The position numbers were made by a program, and so were the translations under genes. From Manis javanica (taxonomy: Eukaryota > Chordata > Mammalia > Pholidota > Manidae), in NCBI RefSeq assembly GCF_040802235.1, contig NC_133174.1, positions 107,265,647 to 107,329,646 of the forward strand: a stretch of 64,000 bases of DNA. Reading direction: 5' to 3'. This document shows positions 40,817 through 53,600 of the stretch, one piece after another; the stretch's first letter is position 1, and every line of letters begins with the position of its first letter. Under the pieces are notes generated by a model. The model was given only the letters and a program-made list of their open reading frames with translations. It was not told the DNA's origin and ran no database searches.

Positions 40817-43800
40817 TCAGATGAGTAAAATCATTTGGTATTTCTCTTTCTCCGCTTGGCCTATTTCACTGAGCATAATACTCTCCAGCTCCATCCATGT
40901 TGCTACAAATGGTAGGATTTTTCCTCTTCTTATGGCTGAGTAGTATTCCATTGTGTATATGTACCACTTCTTCTTTATCCATTCATCTACCGATAGACAT
41001 TCAGGTTGCTTCCAATTCTTGGCTATTGTAAATAGTGCTGCGATAAACATAGGGGTGCATCTGTCTTTCTCAAACTTTATTGCTGCATTCTTAGAGTAAA
41101 TTCCTAGGACTGGAATTCCTGGGTCAAATGGTAGGTGTGTTTTGAGCATTTTGATGAACCTCCATACTGCTTTCCACAATGGTTGAACTAATTTACATTC
41201 CCACCAGCAGTGTAGGAGGGTTCCCCTTTCTCCACAGCCTCGCCAACATTTGTTTTTGTTTGTCTTTTGAATGGCAGCTATCCTTACTGGTGTGAGGTGA
41301 TACCTCATTGTAGTTTTAATTTGCATTTCTCTGATAATTAGCAATGTGGAGCATCTTTTCATGTGTCTCTTGGCCATCTGTATTTCTTTTTTGGAGAACT
41401 GTCTGTTCAGTTCCTCTGCCCATTTTTTAATTGGGTTATTTGTTTTTTGTTTGTGGAGGCGTGTGAGCTCTTTATATATTCTGGATGTCAAGCCTTTATC
41501 CGATCTGTCATTTTCAAATATATTCTCCCATACTGTAGGGTTCCTTTTTGTTCTATTGATGGTGTCCTTCGCTGTACAGAAGCGTTTCAGCTTAATGTAG
41601 TCCCACTTGCTCATTTTTGCTGTTGTTTTCCTTGCCCGGGGATATATGTTCAAGAAGAGGTCACTCGTGTTTATGTCTAGGAGGTTTTTGCCTATGTTTT
41701 CTTCCAAGAGTTTAATGGTTTCATGACTTACATTCAGTTCTTTTATCCATTTTGAGTTTACCTTTGTATATGGGGTTAGACAATGGTCCAGTTTCATTCT
41801 CCTACATGTAGCTGTCCAGTTTTGCCAGCACCATCTGTTGAAGAGACTGTCATTTTGCCATTGTATGTCCATGGCTCCTTTATCAAATATTAATTGACCA
41901 CATATGTTTGGGATAATTTCTGGAGTCTCTAATCTGTTCCACTGGTCTGTGGCTCAGTTCTTGTGCCAGTACCAAATTGTCTTGATTACTATGGCTTTGT
42001 AGTAGAGCTTGAAGTTGGGGAGTGAGATCCCCCCTACTTTATTCTTCTTTCTCAGGATTGCTTTGGCTATTTGGGGTCTATGGTGTTTCCATATGAATTT
42101 TTGAATTATTTGTCCCAATTCGTTGAAGAATGTTGCTGGTAATTTGATAGGGATTGCATCAAATCTGCATATTGCTTTGGGCAGGATGGCCATTTTGACG
42201 ATATTAATTCTTCCTAGCCATGAGCAGGGGATGAGTTTCCATTTGTTAGTGTCTCCTTTAATTTCTCTTAAGAGTGACTTGTAGTTTTCAGAGTATAAGT
42301 CTTTCACTTCTTTGGTTAGGTTTATTCCTAGGTATTTTATTCTTTTTGATGCAATGGTGAATGGAATTGTTTTCCTGATTTCTCTTTCTATTGATTCATT
42401 GTTAGTGTATAGGAAAGCAACAGATGCCTGTATGTTAATTCTGCATCCTGTAACTTTGCTGAATTCAGATACTAGTTCTAGTAGTATTGGAGTGGAGTCT
42501 TTAGGGTTTTTTTATGTACAGTATCATATCATCTGCAAATAGTGACAGTTTAACTTCTTCACCAATCTGGATTCCTTGTATTTCTTTGTTTTGTCTGATT
42601 GCCGTGGCTAGGACCTCCAGTACTATGTTAAATAACAGTGGGGAGAGTGGGCATCCCTGTCTGGTTCCCGATCTCAGAGGAAATGCTTTCAGCTTCTCAC
42701 TGTTCACTATAATGCTGGCTGTGGGTTGATCTTATATGGCCTTTATTATGTTGAGGTGCTTGCCCTCTATTCCCATTTTACTGAGAGTTTTTATCATGAA
42801 TGGATGTTGAATTTTGTCAAATGCTTTTTCAGCATCTATGGAGATGATCATGTGGTTTTTGTCTTTCTTTTGGTTGATGTGGTGGATGATGTTGATGGAT
42901 TTTCGAATGTTGTACCATCCTTGCATCCCTGGGAGGAATCCCACTTAGTCATGGTGTATGATCCTTTTGATATACTGTTGAATTCTGTTTACTAATATTT
43001 TATTGAGTATTTTCGCATCTACATTCATCAGGGATATTGGTCTGTAATTTTCGTTTTTGGTGGGGTCTTTGCCTGGTATTGGTATTAGGGTGATGTTGGC
43101 CTCATAGAATGAGTTTGGGAGTATTCCCTCTTCTTCTATTTTGTGGAACACTTTAAGGAGAATGGGTATTATGTCTTCTCTGTGTGTCTGATAACATTCC
43201 GAGGTAAATCTGTCCAGCCCCGGGGTCTTGTTCGTGGGTAGTTTTTTGATTACCATTTCAATTTTTTGCTCATAATTGGTTTAACTTTTGTGGTTCTTCC
43301 TTTGTCAGTCTTGGGAGGTTGTATTTTTCTAGGAAGTTGTCCATTTCTTCCAGGTGTTCCAGCTTGTTGGCATATAGGTTTTAATAGTAGTCTTTAATAA
43401 TTCTTTGTATTTCTGTGGATTCTGTCGTGATATTTCCATTCTCATTTCTGATTCTGTTGATTTGTATTGATTCTCTTTTTCTCTTAATAAGTTTGGCCAC
43501 AGGCTTATCTATTTTGATTATTTTCTCAAAGAACCAGCTCTTGGTTTTGTTGATTTTTGCTATTGTTTTATTCTTCTCAATTTTGTTTATTTCTTCTCTG
43601 ATCTTTATTATGTCCCTCCTTCTGCTGACTTTAGGCCTCATTTGTTCTTCTTTTTCCAGTTTCGATAATTGTGATGTTAGACTATTCATTTGGGATTGTT
43701 CTTCCTTCTTCAAGTGTGCCTGGATTGCTATATACTTTCCTCTTAAGACTGCTTTTGCTGCGTCCCACAGAAGTTGGGGCTTTGTGTTGTTGTTGTCATT

Positions 43801-44652
43801 TTTTTCTATATATTCCTTGATCTCTATTTTGATTTGTTCATTGATCCATTGATTATTTAGAAGCATGTTGTTAAGCCTCCATGTGTTTGTGAGCCTTTTT
43901 GTTTTCTTTGTAGAATTTATTTCTACTTTTATACCTTTGTGGTCTGAAAAATTGGTTGGTAGAATTTCAATATTGTGGAATTTACTGAGGCTCTTTTTGT
44001 GAGCTAGTATGTGGTCTATTCTGGAGAATGTTCCATGTGCACTTGAGAAGAATGTATATCCTGTTGCTTTTGGATGTAGAGTTCTATAGATGTCTGTTAG
44101 GTCCATCTGTTCTAGTGTGTTGTTCAATGCCTGTGTGTCCTTACTTATTTTCTGCCAGGTGGATCTATCCTTTGGGGTGAGTGGTGTGTTGAAGTCTCCT
44201 AAGATGAATGCATTCCAGTGTATTTCCCTCTTTAGTTCTGTTAGTATTTGTTTCACAAATGCTGGTGCTCCTGTGTTGGGTGCATATATATTTAGAATGG
44301 TTATATCCTCTTGTTGGACTGAGCCCTTTATCATTATGTAGTGTCCTTCTTTATCTCTTGTCACTTTCTTTCTTTTGAAGTCTATTTTGTCTGATATTAG
44401 TACTGCAACCCCTGCTTTCTTCTCACTGTTGTTTGCCTGAAATATGTTTTTCCATCCTTTGACTTTTAGTCTGTGCTTGTCTTTGGGTTTGAGGTGAGTT
44501 TCTTGTAAGCAGCATATAGATGGGTCTTGCTTTTTTATCCATTCTATTACTCTGTGTCTTTTGATTGGTGCATTAAGGCCATTTACATTTAGGGTGACTA
44601 TTGAGAGATATGTACTTATTGCCATTGCAGCCTTTAGATTCGTGGTTACCAA
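40817..44652 (-). pseudogene. L1 ORF2 of the minus-strand element
   Basis: Reads from MVTTNLKAAMAISTYLSIVT through an intact-looking endonuclease and linker (423 codons open, 44652-43381), the RT palm (FADDMILYI near 42530) and the C-terminal CX3CX7HX4C segment ([18 protein letters not shown]), to a stop at 40817. The frame is broken near 43380, 43260, 42945, 42720, 42500, 42310 and 41950-41870. Endonuclease motifs LNVNGLN, QETHL, GDFNTPL and SDHKG are all present. Confidence 0.88.
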
Positions 44653-44820
44653 CGGTTCAAGGTTAGCTTCTTTAGTATCTTACTGCCTAACTGAGCTCGC
44701 TTATTGAGCTTATATATTCACTGTCTGGAGATTCTTTTCTTCTCTCCCTTCTTATTCCTCCTCCTCCATTCTTCATATGTTGTGTGTTTTGTTCTTTACT
44801 CTTTTTAGGAGTGCTCCCAT

Positions 44821-45709
44821 CTAGAGCAGCAGTCCCTGTAGGATGCCCTGTAGAGGTGGTTTGTGGGAAGCAAATTCCCTCAGCTTTTGCTTGTCTGGGA
44901 ATTGTTTAATCCCGCCATCATATTTAAATGATAGTCGTGCTGGATACAATATCCTTGGTTCAAGGCCCTTCTGTTTAATTGCATTAAATATATCATGCCA
45001 TTCTCTTCTGGCCTGTAGGGTTTCTGTCGAGAAGTCTGATGTTATCCTGATGGGTTTTCCTTTATAGGTGACCTTTTTCTCTCTAGCTGCCTTTAAAACT
45101 CTTTCCTTGTCCTTGATCCTTGCCATTTTAATTATTATGTGTCTTGGTGTTGTTCTCCTTGGATCCTTTCTGTTGGGGGTTCTGTGTATTTCCGTGGTCT
45201 GTTCGATTATTTCCTCCTCTAGTTTGGAGAAGTTTTCAGCAATTATTTCTTCAAAGAGACTTTCTATCCCTTTTCCTCTTTCTTCTTCTTCTGGTACCCC
45301 TATAATACGAATATTATTCCTTTTGATTGGTCACATAGTTCTCTTAGTGTTGTTTCATTCCTGGAGATCCTTTTATCTCTATGTCAGCTTTTATACGTTC
45401 CTGTTCTCTGGTTTCTATTCCTTCAATGGCCTCTTGCATCTTATCCATTCTGCTTATAAATCCTTCCAGGGATTGTTTCACTTCTGTGATCTCCTTCCTG
45501 ACATCTGTGATCTCCCTCCGGACTTCATCACATTGCTCTTGCAGTTTTCTCTACATCTCATCCCATTGCTGTTGCATTTTTCTCTGCATCTCTGTCAGCA
45601 TGTTCATGATTTTTATTTTGAATTCTTTTTCAGGAGGACTGGTTAGGTCTTTCTCCATCTCAGGTATTGTCTCTGTGATTTTTGTCTGCCTGTAGTTTTG
45701 CTTTTTCAT
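44821..45709 (-). pseudogene. L1 ORF1 of the minus-strand element
   Basis: ATG at 45709; two copies of the 11-residue coiled-coil unit (EMQRKMQQQWD, then a unit with a stop at its third codon). The RNA-binding domain is recognisable and the last 101 codons (45126-44821) are open, ending at the same stop context as the plus-strand ORF1. Disrupted by at least one stop and frameshifts. Confidence 0.85.
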
Positions 45710-47060
45710 GGTGATAGAGATCGTTTGCAGAGCTGGTATGAGTGACCACTGGAAGAGCTTTTCTTCTTCTTGGTTTGTGGCCTTCCTCTCCTGGGAGAAT
45801 AGCGAACTCTAGTGGCCTATGCTTGGTAGCTGTGTGCACACAGGGCTTCTGCTACCTGCCCGTTTGCTATGGAGTTGATCTCCGCTGTTGCTGTGGGCGT
45901 GGCCTGGCTGGGGCTGCTCCTCCAAAATGGTGGAGCCCTGTTGGAGGGGAAGCGGCCGGGAGGCTATTTATCTCCGTAAGGGGCCTCTGTGCTCCCTGTT
46001 GCCGAGGGGGTTAGAGTGCCCAGAGATCCCCAGATTCCCTGCCTCTGGTCTAAGTGTCCTGTCCTGCACCTTTAAGACTTCCAAAAAGCACTCTCCAAAC
46101 CAAAACAACAACAGCAACGAGAGAGGGAACAGAAAAAAAAAAAAAAAAAAAAGGAAAAAACGCGCGATTTTCTTTGTCCTCAGGCCCCGGTTTCAGGCAC
46201 CCGCTCACTGGTCCTGCTGCCCTGCCTCCCTAGCACCGGGGTCCCTGTCCCTTCAAGGCTTCCAAAAAGCACCCGCCAAAAAAAAAAAAGGGGGGGAAAA
46301 CGTGCGATATTGTTTGTCCTCAGGCACCAGTCCCAGGCACCCGCCCACCGGTCCTGCTTCCCTGCCTCCCTAGCACTGGGGTCCCCGTCCCTCCAAGGCC
46401 TCCAAAAAGCATTCGTCAAAAAAAAAGGGAAAAACACGTGACCCTCTCTGTTCCCAGGCGCCGGTCCCAGGCACCTGCCCACCAGCCCTGCCGCCCCGCC
46501 TCCCTGGCATTGGGTTCCCTGTTCTTTTAAGGCTTCCAAAAAGCACTCGGCAATAAAAAGAAAAAAAAGGGAAAAACGCGCGATATTCTTTGTCCTCAGG
46601 CGCCGGCTCCAGACACCCACCCACCAGTCCTGCCACCCTGCCTCCCCAGTACTGGGAAAAACACACGATTTTCTTTGTCCTCAGGTGCCGGTCTCAGGCA
46701 CCCACTCACCAGTCTTGCTGCCCTGTTTCACTGGTATTGGGGTCCCTGTCCCTTTAAGGCTTCCAAAAAGCACTCAACAAAAAAAAAAAAACAAAAGAAA
46801 AAACCGCTCCAGTTTATTTCCACCCGCCGGGAGCCGGGGGGAGGGGCGCTCGGGTCCCGCCAGGCCGGGGCTTGTATCTTACCCCCTTCGCGAGGCGCTG
46901 GGTTCTTGCAGGTGTGGATGTGGTCTGCATGTTGTCCTGTGTCTTCTGGTCTCTATTTTAGGAAGAGTTTTCTTTGTTATATTTTCATAGATCTATGTGG
47001 TTTTGGGAGGAGATTTCCACTGCTCTAGTCACGCTGCCATTCTGGCTCCGCCCCTCCTCA
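45710..47060 (-). other. 5'UTR of the minus-strand L1
   Basis: GC-rich, beginning with a conserved block that has GGCGGAGCC and then several units with 'gctttttggaagcc' (plus: ttccaaaaagc at about 46079, 46260, 46402, 46538, 46765) separated by A/T tracts. Fewer and more irregular monomers than the plus copy. Serves as internal promoter in L1s. Confidence 0.75.
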
Positions 47061-47921
47061 CTGCTGAATTTTATCAGACATATAAAGAAGACATAATATC
47101 CATTCTACTTAAAGTTTTCTAAAAAATACAAGAACAGTAAATACTCCCAAACTCATTCTATGAAGCCAGCATCACTCTAATATCATAACCAGGCAAAGAC
47201 AGCACAAAAAAAGAAAATTACAGACCAATATCCCTGATGAATGTAGATGCAAAAATACTCGTCAAAATATAAGCAAACCAAATTCAAAAACACATCAAGA
47301 GGATCATATATCATGATCAAGTGGGATTCATCTCAGGTATTCAAGAATGGTACATTTGAAAATCCATCAACATCATCCACCACATCAACAAAAAGGACAT
47401 AAACCACATGATCATCTCCATAGATGCTGAAAGCATTCAACAAAATTCAACATCCATTCATGATAAAAACTCTCAACAAAATGGGTAAGAGCAAAACTAT
47501 TTCAATATAATAAAGGCCATATATGACACACCCACAGCCAACATCATACTTAACAGTGAGAAGCTGAAAGCTTTTCCTCTAAGATTGGGAACAAGACAGG
47601 GATGCCCATTCTCCCCACTGTTATTCAACATAGTACTGGAGGTTCTAGCCATGGCAATCAGACAAAACAAAGAAATACAAGGCATCCAGATTGGCAAGGA
47701 AGAAGTCAAACTGTCCCTGTTTGCAGATGACATGATATTGTACATAAAAAACCCTAAAGAGTCCACTCCAAAACTACTAGAACTAGTATCTGAATTCAGC
47801 AAAGTTACAGGATACAGAATTAACATACAGGAATCTGTTGCTTTCCTATACACTAACAATGAACTAACAGACAAATCAGGAAAACAATTCCATTCACAAT
47901 TACATCAAAAAGAATAAAATA
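47061..47921 (+). pseudogene. Old L1 ORF2, reverse-transcriptase block
   Basis: The middle part of the old L1: 'gaattttatcagacatataaagaag...' through an open stretch with the RT palm motif FADDMILYI (about 47718-47745) and ending 'aaaaagaataaaata', where the plus-strand L1 is inserted. It is the 0.86-kb spacer between the two younger, head-to-head L1s. Confidence 0.88.
47907..47921. repeat. Target duplication of the plus-strand L1 (left copy)
   Basis: AAAAAGAATAAAATA here and at 56949-56963 flank the plus-strand L1, and the old L1 frame resumes at the right copy. The A-run makes the exact left edge uncertain by a few bases. Confidence 0.88.
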
Positions 47922-49547
47922 GGCGGAGCCAGGATGGCGGTGTGAGTAGAGCAGTGGAAATCTCCTCCCAAAAACACATAGAGCTATGAAAATATAACAA
48001 AGAAAAATCTTCCTAAAATAGAGACCACAGGACACAGGACAACATCCAGACCACATCCACACCTGCAAGGAACCAGCGCCTCGCGAAGGGGGTAAGATAC
48101 AAGCCCCGGCCCGGGGGGACCCGAGCGCCCCTCCCCCCGGCTCCCGGTGGGTGGAGAGAAACCGGAGCGGTTTTTTTTTTTTTGGCGAGCACTTTTTGGA
48201 AGCCTTAGAGGGACGGGCCCCCGTTGCTGGGGACGCAGGGTGGCGGGACCGGTGAGCAGGTGCCTGGGAACGGCGCCAGAGGACAAAGAATATCCCGCGT
48301 TTCTCCCTGCGGGACCGGCGGGCGGGTGCCTGAGACCGGTGCGTGAGGACGGAGGAGGTCGCGTGTTTTTCCCCTTTTTTTTTTTTTTTTTTCTCTGTTT
48401 GGCGAGCGCTTTTTGGAAGCCTTGAAGGGACGGGGACCCCAGTGCTAGGGAGGCAGGGTGGCGGGACTGGTGAGCGGGTGCCTGGGACCGGCGCCTGAGG
48501 ACAAAGAATATCCCACATTTTTCCCTGCGGGACCGGTGGGCGGGTGCCTGAGACCGGCACTTGAGGACAGAGGAAATCACGCGTTTTTCCCCTTTTTTTT
48601 TTCTCTTTTCTGCGAGTGCTTTTTGGAAGCCTAAAAGGGACAGGGACCCCGGTGCTAGGGAGGCAGGGCGGCAGGAAGGGTGAGCGGGTGCCTGGGACCG
48701 GCACCTGAGGACAAAGAATATCCCGCGTTGTTCCCTGTGGGACCGGTGGGTGGGTGCCTGAGACCGGCACCTGAGGACGGAAGAAATCGCGCGTTTTTCC
48801 CCTTTTTTTCTCTCTTTTTGTCGAGTGCTTTTTGGAAGCCTTGAAGGGACAGGGACCCCGGTGCTAGGGAGGCAGGGCGGCGGGACTGGTGAGCGGGTGC
48901 CTGGGACCAGTGCCTGAGGACAAAGAATATCGAGCGTTCCTTCCCTGCGGGACCGGTGGGTGGGTGCTTTTTGGAAGCAATGAAAGGACAGGGACCCTGG
49001 TGCTAGGGAGACAGGGCAGCAGGACCAGTGAGCGGGTGCCTGGGACCGGCACCTGAGGACAAAAAAAAAAAAAAAAAAAAAAAAAAAATCGCTTGTTTTT
49101 TCCTTTTTTTTTTTTTCTTTCTTTCTGTTCCCCCTCTCATTGTTGCTGTTGTTGTTTTGGTTTGGAGAGTGCTTTTTGGAAGTCTTAAAGGGACAGGACA
49201 GGTCACTTAGACCAGAGGCAGGGAATCTGGGGATCTCTGGGCACTCTAACCCCCTGGGCAGCAGGGAGCACAGAGGCCCCTTACGGAGATAAATAGCCTC
49301 CTGGCCGCTCCCCCTCCAACGGGGCTCCACCATTATGGAGGAACAGCCCCAGCCAGGCCAAGCCCACAGCAACAGCGGAGATAAACCCCAAAGCAACTGG
49401 GCAGGAAGCAGAAGCCCTGTCTGCGCACAGCTGCCCAGCACAAGCAACTAGAGGTCGCTATTCTCCCAGGAAAAGGCTACAAACCAACAAGAAGGGAAGC
49501 TCTTCCAGCGGTCACTTGTACCAGCTCTGCAAACTATCTCTATCACC
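47922..49547 (+). promoter_or_regulatory. 5'UTR/promoter of the young L1 with tandem monomers
   Basis: 'gctttttggaagcc' recurs at about 48190, 48409, 48619, 48827, 48967 and 49170 (spacing near 210, one short unit of 140). Each unit includes 'gtgcctgggaccggcgcctgaggacaaagaatatc' and a pyrimidine tract of variable length. This matches the tandem-monomer promoter plan of mouse L1 but with an unrelated sequence. A 487-codon open frame runs antisense through the monomers (49447-47984). Confidence 0.8.
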
Positions 49548-50471
49548 ATGAAAAGGCAAAACTACAGGCAGACAAAGATCACAGAGACAACACCTGAGAA
49601 GGAGACAGACCTAACTAGTCCTCCTGAAAAAGAATTCAAAATAAAAATCATGAACATGCTGACAGAGATGCAGAAAAAAATGCAAGAGCAATGGGATGAG
49701 ATGCAGAGAAAAATGCAAGAGCAGTGGGATGAGATGCAGAGAAAAATGCAAGAGCAGTGGGATGAAGTCCGGAAGGACATCACAGATGTCAGGAAAGAGA
49801 TCACAGAAGTGAAACAATCCCTGGAAGGATTTATAAGCAGAATGGATAAGATGCAAGAGGCCATTGAAGGAATAGAAGCCAGAGAACAGGAACGTATAGA
49901 AGCTGACATAGAGAGAGATAAAAGGATCTTCAGGAATGAAACAACACTAAGAGAAATATGTGACCAATACAAAAGGAAAAACATTCGTATTATAGGGATA
50001 CCAGAAGAGGAAGAAAGAGGAAAAGGGATAGAAAGTGTCTTTGAAGAAATAATTGCTGAAAACTTCCCCAAACTGGGGGAGGAAATAATCGAACAGACCA
50101 TGGAATTACACAGAACCTCCAATAAAAAGGATCCAAGGAGGACATTACCAAGACACATAATAATTAAAATGGCAAGGATCAAGGACAAGGAAAGAGTTTT
50201 AAAGGCAGCTAGAGAGAAAAAGGTCACCTATAAAGGAAAACCAATTAGGCTAACATCAGACTTCTCAACAGAAACCCTACAGGCCAGAAGAGAATGGCAT
50301 GATATACTTAATGCAATGAAACAGAAGGGCCTTGAACCAAGGATACTGTATCCAGGACGACTATCATTTAAATATGATGGTGGGATCAAACAATTCCCAG
50401 ACAAGCAAAAGCTGAGGGAATTTGCTTCCCACAAACCACCTCTACAGGGCATCCTACAGGGACTGCTCTAG
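49548..50471 (+). CDS. L1 ORF1 protein, intact (307 aa)
   Basis: RNA-binding chaperone of the L1 ribonucleoprotein. ATG AAA AGG CAG start, TAG end, no disruption. Residues 35-128 form a long coiled coil that drives trimerisation; residues 40-72 are three 11-residue repeats (EMQ[KR]KMQEQWD), a hendecad pattern, encoded by 33-base DNA repeats at 49665-49763. Residues 143-224 are the RRM (NIRIIGIPEEE and PRHIIIKMARI strands). Residues 225-300 are the C-terminal domain (FSTETLQARREWHDI, FPDKQKLREF). Length is close to the family norm (about 300-340). ORF2 follows after a 168-base spacer. Given an intact frame, this protein could be made if the element is transcribed. Confidence 0.93.
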   Translation: MKRQNYRQTKITETTPEKETDLTSPPEKEFKIKIMNMLTEMQKKMQEQWDEMQRKMQEQWDEMQRKMQEQWDEVRKDITDVRKEITEVKQSLEGFISRMDKMQEAIEGIEAREQERIEADIERDKRIFRNETTLREICDQYKRKNIRIIGIPEEEERGKGIESVFEEIIAENFPKLGEEIIEQTMELHRTSNKKDPRRTLPRHIIIKMARIKDKERVLKAAREKKVTYKGKPIRLTSDFSTETLQARREWHDILNAMKQKGLEPRILYPGRLSFKYDGGIKQFPDKQKLREFASHKPPLQGILQGLL

Positions 50472-50639
50472 ATGGGAGCACCCCTAAAAAGAGCACAGAA
50501 CAAAATACACAACATATGAAGAATGGAGGAGGAGGAATAAGAAGGGAGAGAAGAAAAGAATCTCCAGACAGTGTATATAACAGCTCAATAAGCGAGCTAA
50601 GTTAGGCAGTAAGATACTAAAGAAGCTAACCTTGAACCT

Positions 50640-53600
50640 TTGGTAACCACGAATCTGAAGCCTGCAATGGCAATAAGTACATATCTTTCAATAGTCACCC
50701 TAAATGTAAATGGACTTAATGCACCAATCAAAAGACATAGAGTAATAGAATGGATGAAAAAGCAAGACCCATCTATATGCTGCTTACAAGAAACTCACCT
50801 TAAACCCAAAGATAAGCATAGACTAAAAGTCAAGGGATGGAAAAACATATTTCAGGCAAACAACAGTGAGAAGAAAGCAGGGGTTGCAGTACTAATATCA
50901 GACAAAATAGACTTCAAACCAAAGAAAGTAACAAGAGATAAAGAAGGCTACTACATAATGATAAAGGGCTCAGTCCAACAAGAGGATATAACCATTCTAA
51001 ATATATATGCACCCAACACAGGAGCACCAGCATATGTGAAGCAAATACTAACAGAACTAAAGAGGGAAATAGACTGCAATGCATTCATTGTAGGAGACTT
51101 CAACACACCACTCACCCCAAAGGATAGATCCACCGGGCAGAAAATAAGTAAAGACACACAGGCACTGAACAACACACTAGAACAGATGGACCTAATAGAC
51201 ATCTATAGAACTCTACATCCAAAAGCAACATGATATACATTCTTCTCAAGTGCACATGGAACATTCTCCAGAATAGACCACATACTAGCTCACAAAAAGA
51301 GCCTCAGTAAATTCCACAATATTGAAATTCTACCAACCAATTTTTCAGACCACAAAGGTATGAAAGTAGAAATAAATTCTACAAAGAAAACAAAAAGGCT
51401 CACAAACACATGGAGGCTTAACAACATGCTACTAAATAATCAATGGATCAATGAACAAATCAAAATAGAGATCAAGGAATATATAGAAACAAATGACAAC
51501 AACAACACTAAGCCCCAACTTCTGTGGGATGCAGCGAAAGCAGTCTTAAGAGGAAAGTATATAGCAATCCAGGCACACTTGAAGAAGGAAGAACAATCCC
51601 AAATGAATAGTCTAACATCACAATTATAAAAACTGGAAAAAGAAGAACAAATGAGGCCTAAAGTCAGCAGAAGGAGGGACATAATAAAGATCAGAGAAGA
51701 AATAAACAAAATTGAGAAGAATAAAACAATAGCAAAAATCAACGAAACCAAGAGCTGGTTCTTTGAGAAAATAAACAAAATAGATAAGCCTCTAGCCCAA
51801 CTTATTAAGAGAAAAAGAGAGTCAACACAAATCAACATAATCAGAAATGAGAATGGAAAAATCACGACAGACTCCACAGAAATACAAAGAATTATTAAAG
51901 ACTACTATGAAAACCTATATGCCAACAAGCTGGAAAACCTAGAAGAAATGGACAACTTCCTAGAAAAATACAACCTCCCAAGACTGACCAAGGAAGAAAC
52001 ACAAAAGTTAAACAAACCAATTACAAGCAAAGAAATTGAAACAGTAATCAAAAAACTACCCATGAACAAAACCCCGGGGCCGGACGGATTTACCTCGGAA
52101 TTTTATCAGACACACAGAGAAGACATAATACCCATTCTCCTTAAAGTGTTCCACAAAATAGAAGAAGAGGGAATACTCCCAAACTCATTCTATGAGGCCA
52201 ACATCACCCTAATACCAAAACCAGGAAAAGACCCCACCAAAAAAGAAAATTACAGACCAATACCCCTGATGAATGTAGATGCAAAAATACTCAATGAAAT
52301 ATTAGCAAACAGAATTCAACAGTATATCAAAAGGATCATACACCATGACCAAGTGGGGTTCATCCCAGGGATGAAAGGATGGTACAGCATTCGAAAATCC
52401 ATCAACATCATCCACCACATCAACCAAAAGAAAGACAAAAACCACATGATCATCTCCATAGATGCTGAAAAAGCATTTGACAAAATTCAACATCCATTCA
52501 TGATAAAAACTCTCAGCAAAATGGGAATAGAGGGCAAGTACCTCAACATAATAAAGGCCATATATCATAAACCCACAGCCAGCATTATACTGAACAGCGA
52601 GAAGCTGAAAGCATTTCCACTGAGATCGGGAACCAGACAGGGATGCCCACTCTCCCCACTGTTATTTCACATAGTACTGGAGGTCCTAGCCACGGCAATC
52701 AGACAAAACAAAGAAATACAAGGAATCCAGATTGGTAAAGAAGAAGTTAAACTGTCACTATTTGCAGATGATATGATACTGTACATAAAAAACCCTAAAG
52801 ACTCCACTCCAAAACTACTAGAACTGATATCGGAATACAGCAAAGTTGCAGGATACAAAATTAACACACAGAAATCTGTAGCTTTCCTATACACTAACAA
52901 TGAATCAATAGAAAGAGAAATCAGGAAAACAATTCCATTCACCATTGCATCAAAAAGAATAAAATACCTAGGAATAAACCTAACCAAGGAAGTGAAAGAT
53001 TTATACTCTGAAAACTACAAGTCACTCTTAAGAGAAATTAAAGGGGACACTAATAAATGGAAACTCATCCCATGCTCATGGCTAGGAAGAATTAATATCG
53101 TCAAAATGGCCATCCTGCCCAAAGCAATATACAGATTTGATGCAATCCCTCTCAAATTACCAGCAACATTCTTCAAGGAATTGGAACAAATAATTCAAAA
53201 ATTCATATGGAAACACCAAAGACCCCGAATAGCCAAAGCAATCCTGAAAAAGAAGAATAAAGTAAGGGGGATCTCACTCCCCAACTTCAAGCTCTACTAC
53301 AAAGCCATAGTAATCAAGACAATTTGGTACTGGCACAAGAACAGAGCCACAGACCAGTGGAACAGATTAGAGACCCCAGAAATTAACCCAAACGTATATG
53401 GTCAATTAATATTTGATAAAGGAGCCATGGACATACAATGGCAAAATGACAGTCTCTTCAACAGATGGTGCTGGCAAAACTGGACAGCTACATGTAGGAG
53501 AATGAAACTGGACCATTGTCTAACCCCATATACAAAGGTAAACTCAAAATGGATCAAAGACCTGAATGTAAGGCATGAAACCATTAAACTCTTGGAAAAA

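Larger units (their letters stand above)
38614..47060 (-). mobile_element. Full-length L1 with env/CTE 3' extension, minus strand
   Basis: Minus-strand element starting TGAGGAGGGGCGGAGCCAGAAT at 47060: 5'UTR with GC-rich monomers to 45710, ORF1 45709-44821, ORF2 44652-40817, 3'UTR to about 40450, A-rich tract, 150-base spacer, A-tract (40282-40297), env/CTE module (40281 to about 39145), tail and poly(A) at the left end. A 12-bp target duplication shows insertion into the old L1. Both ORFs are broken by several stops and frameshifts, so this copy is older than the plus-strand L1. Confidence 0.92.
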
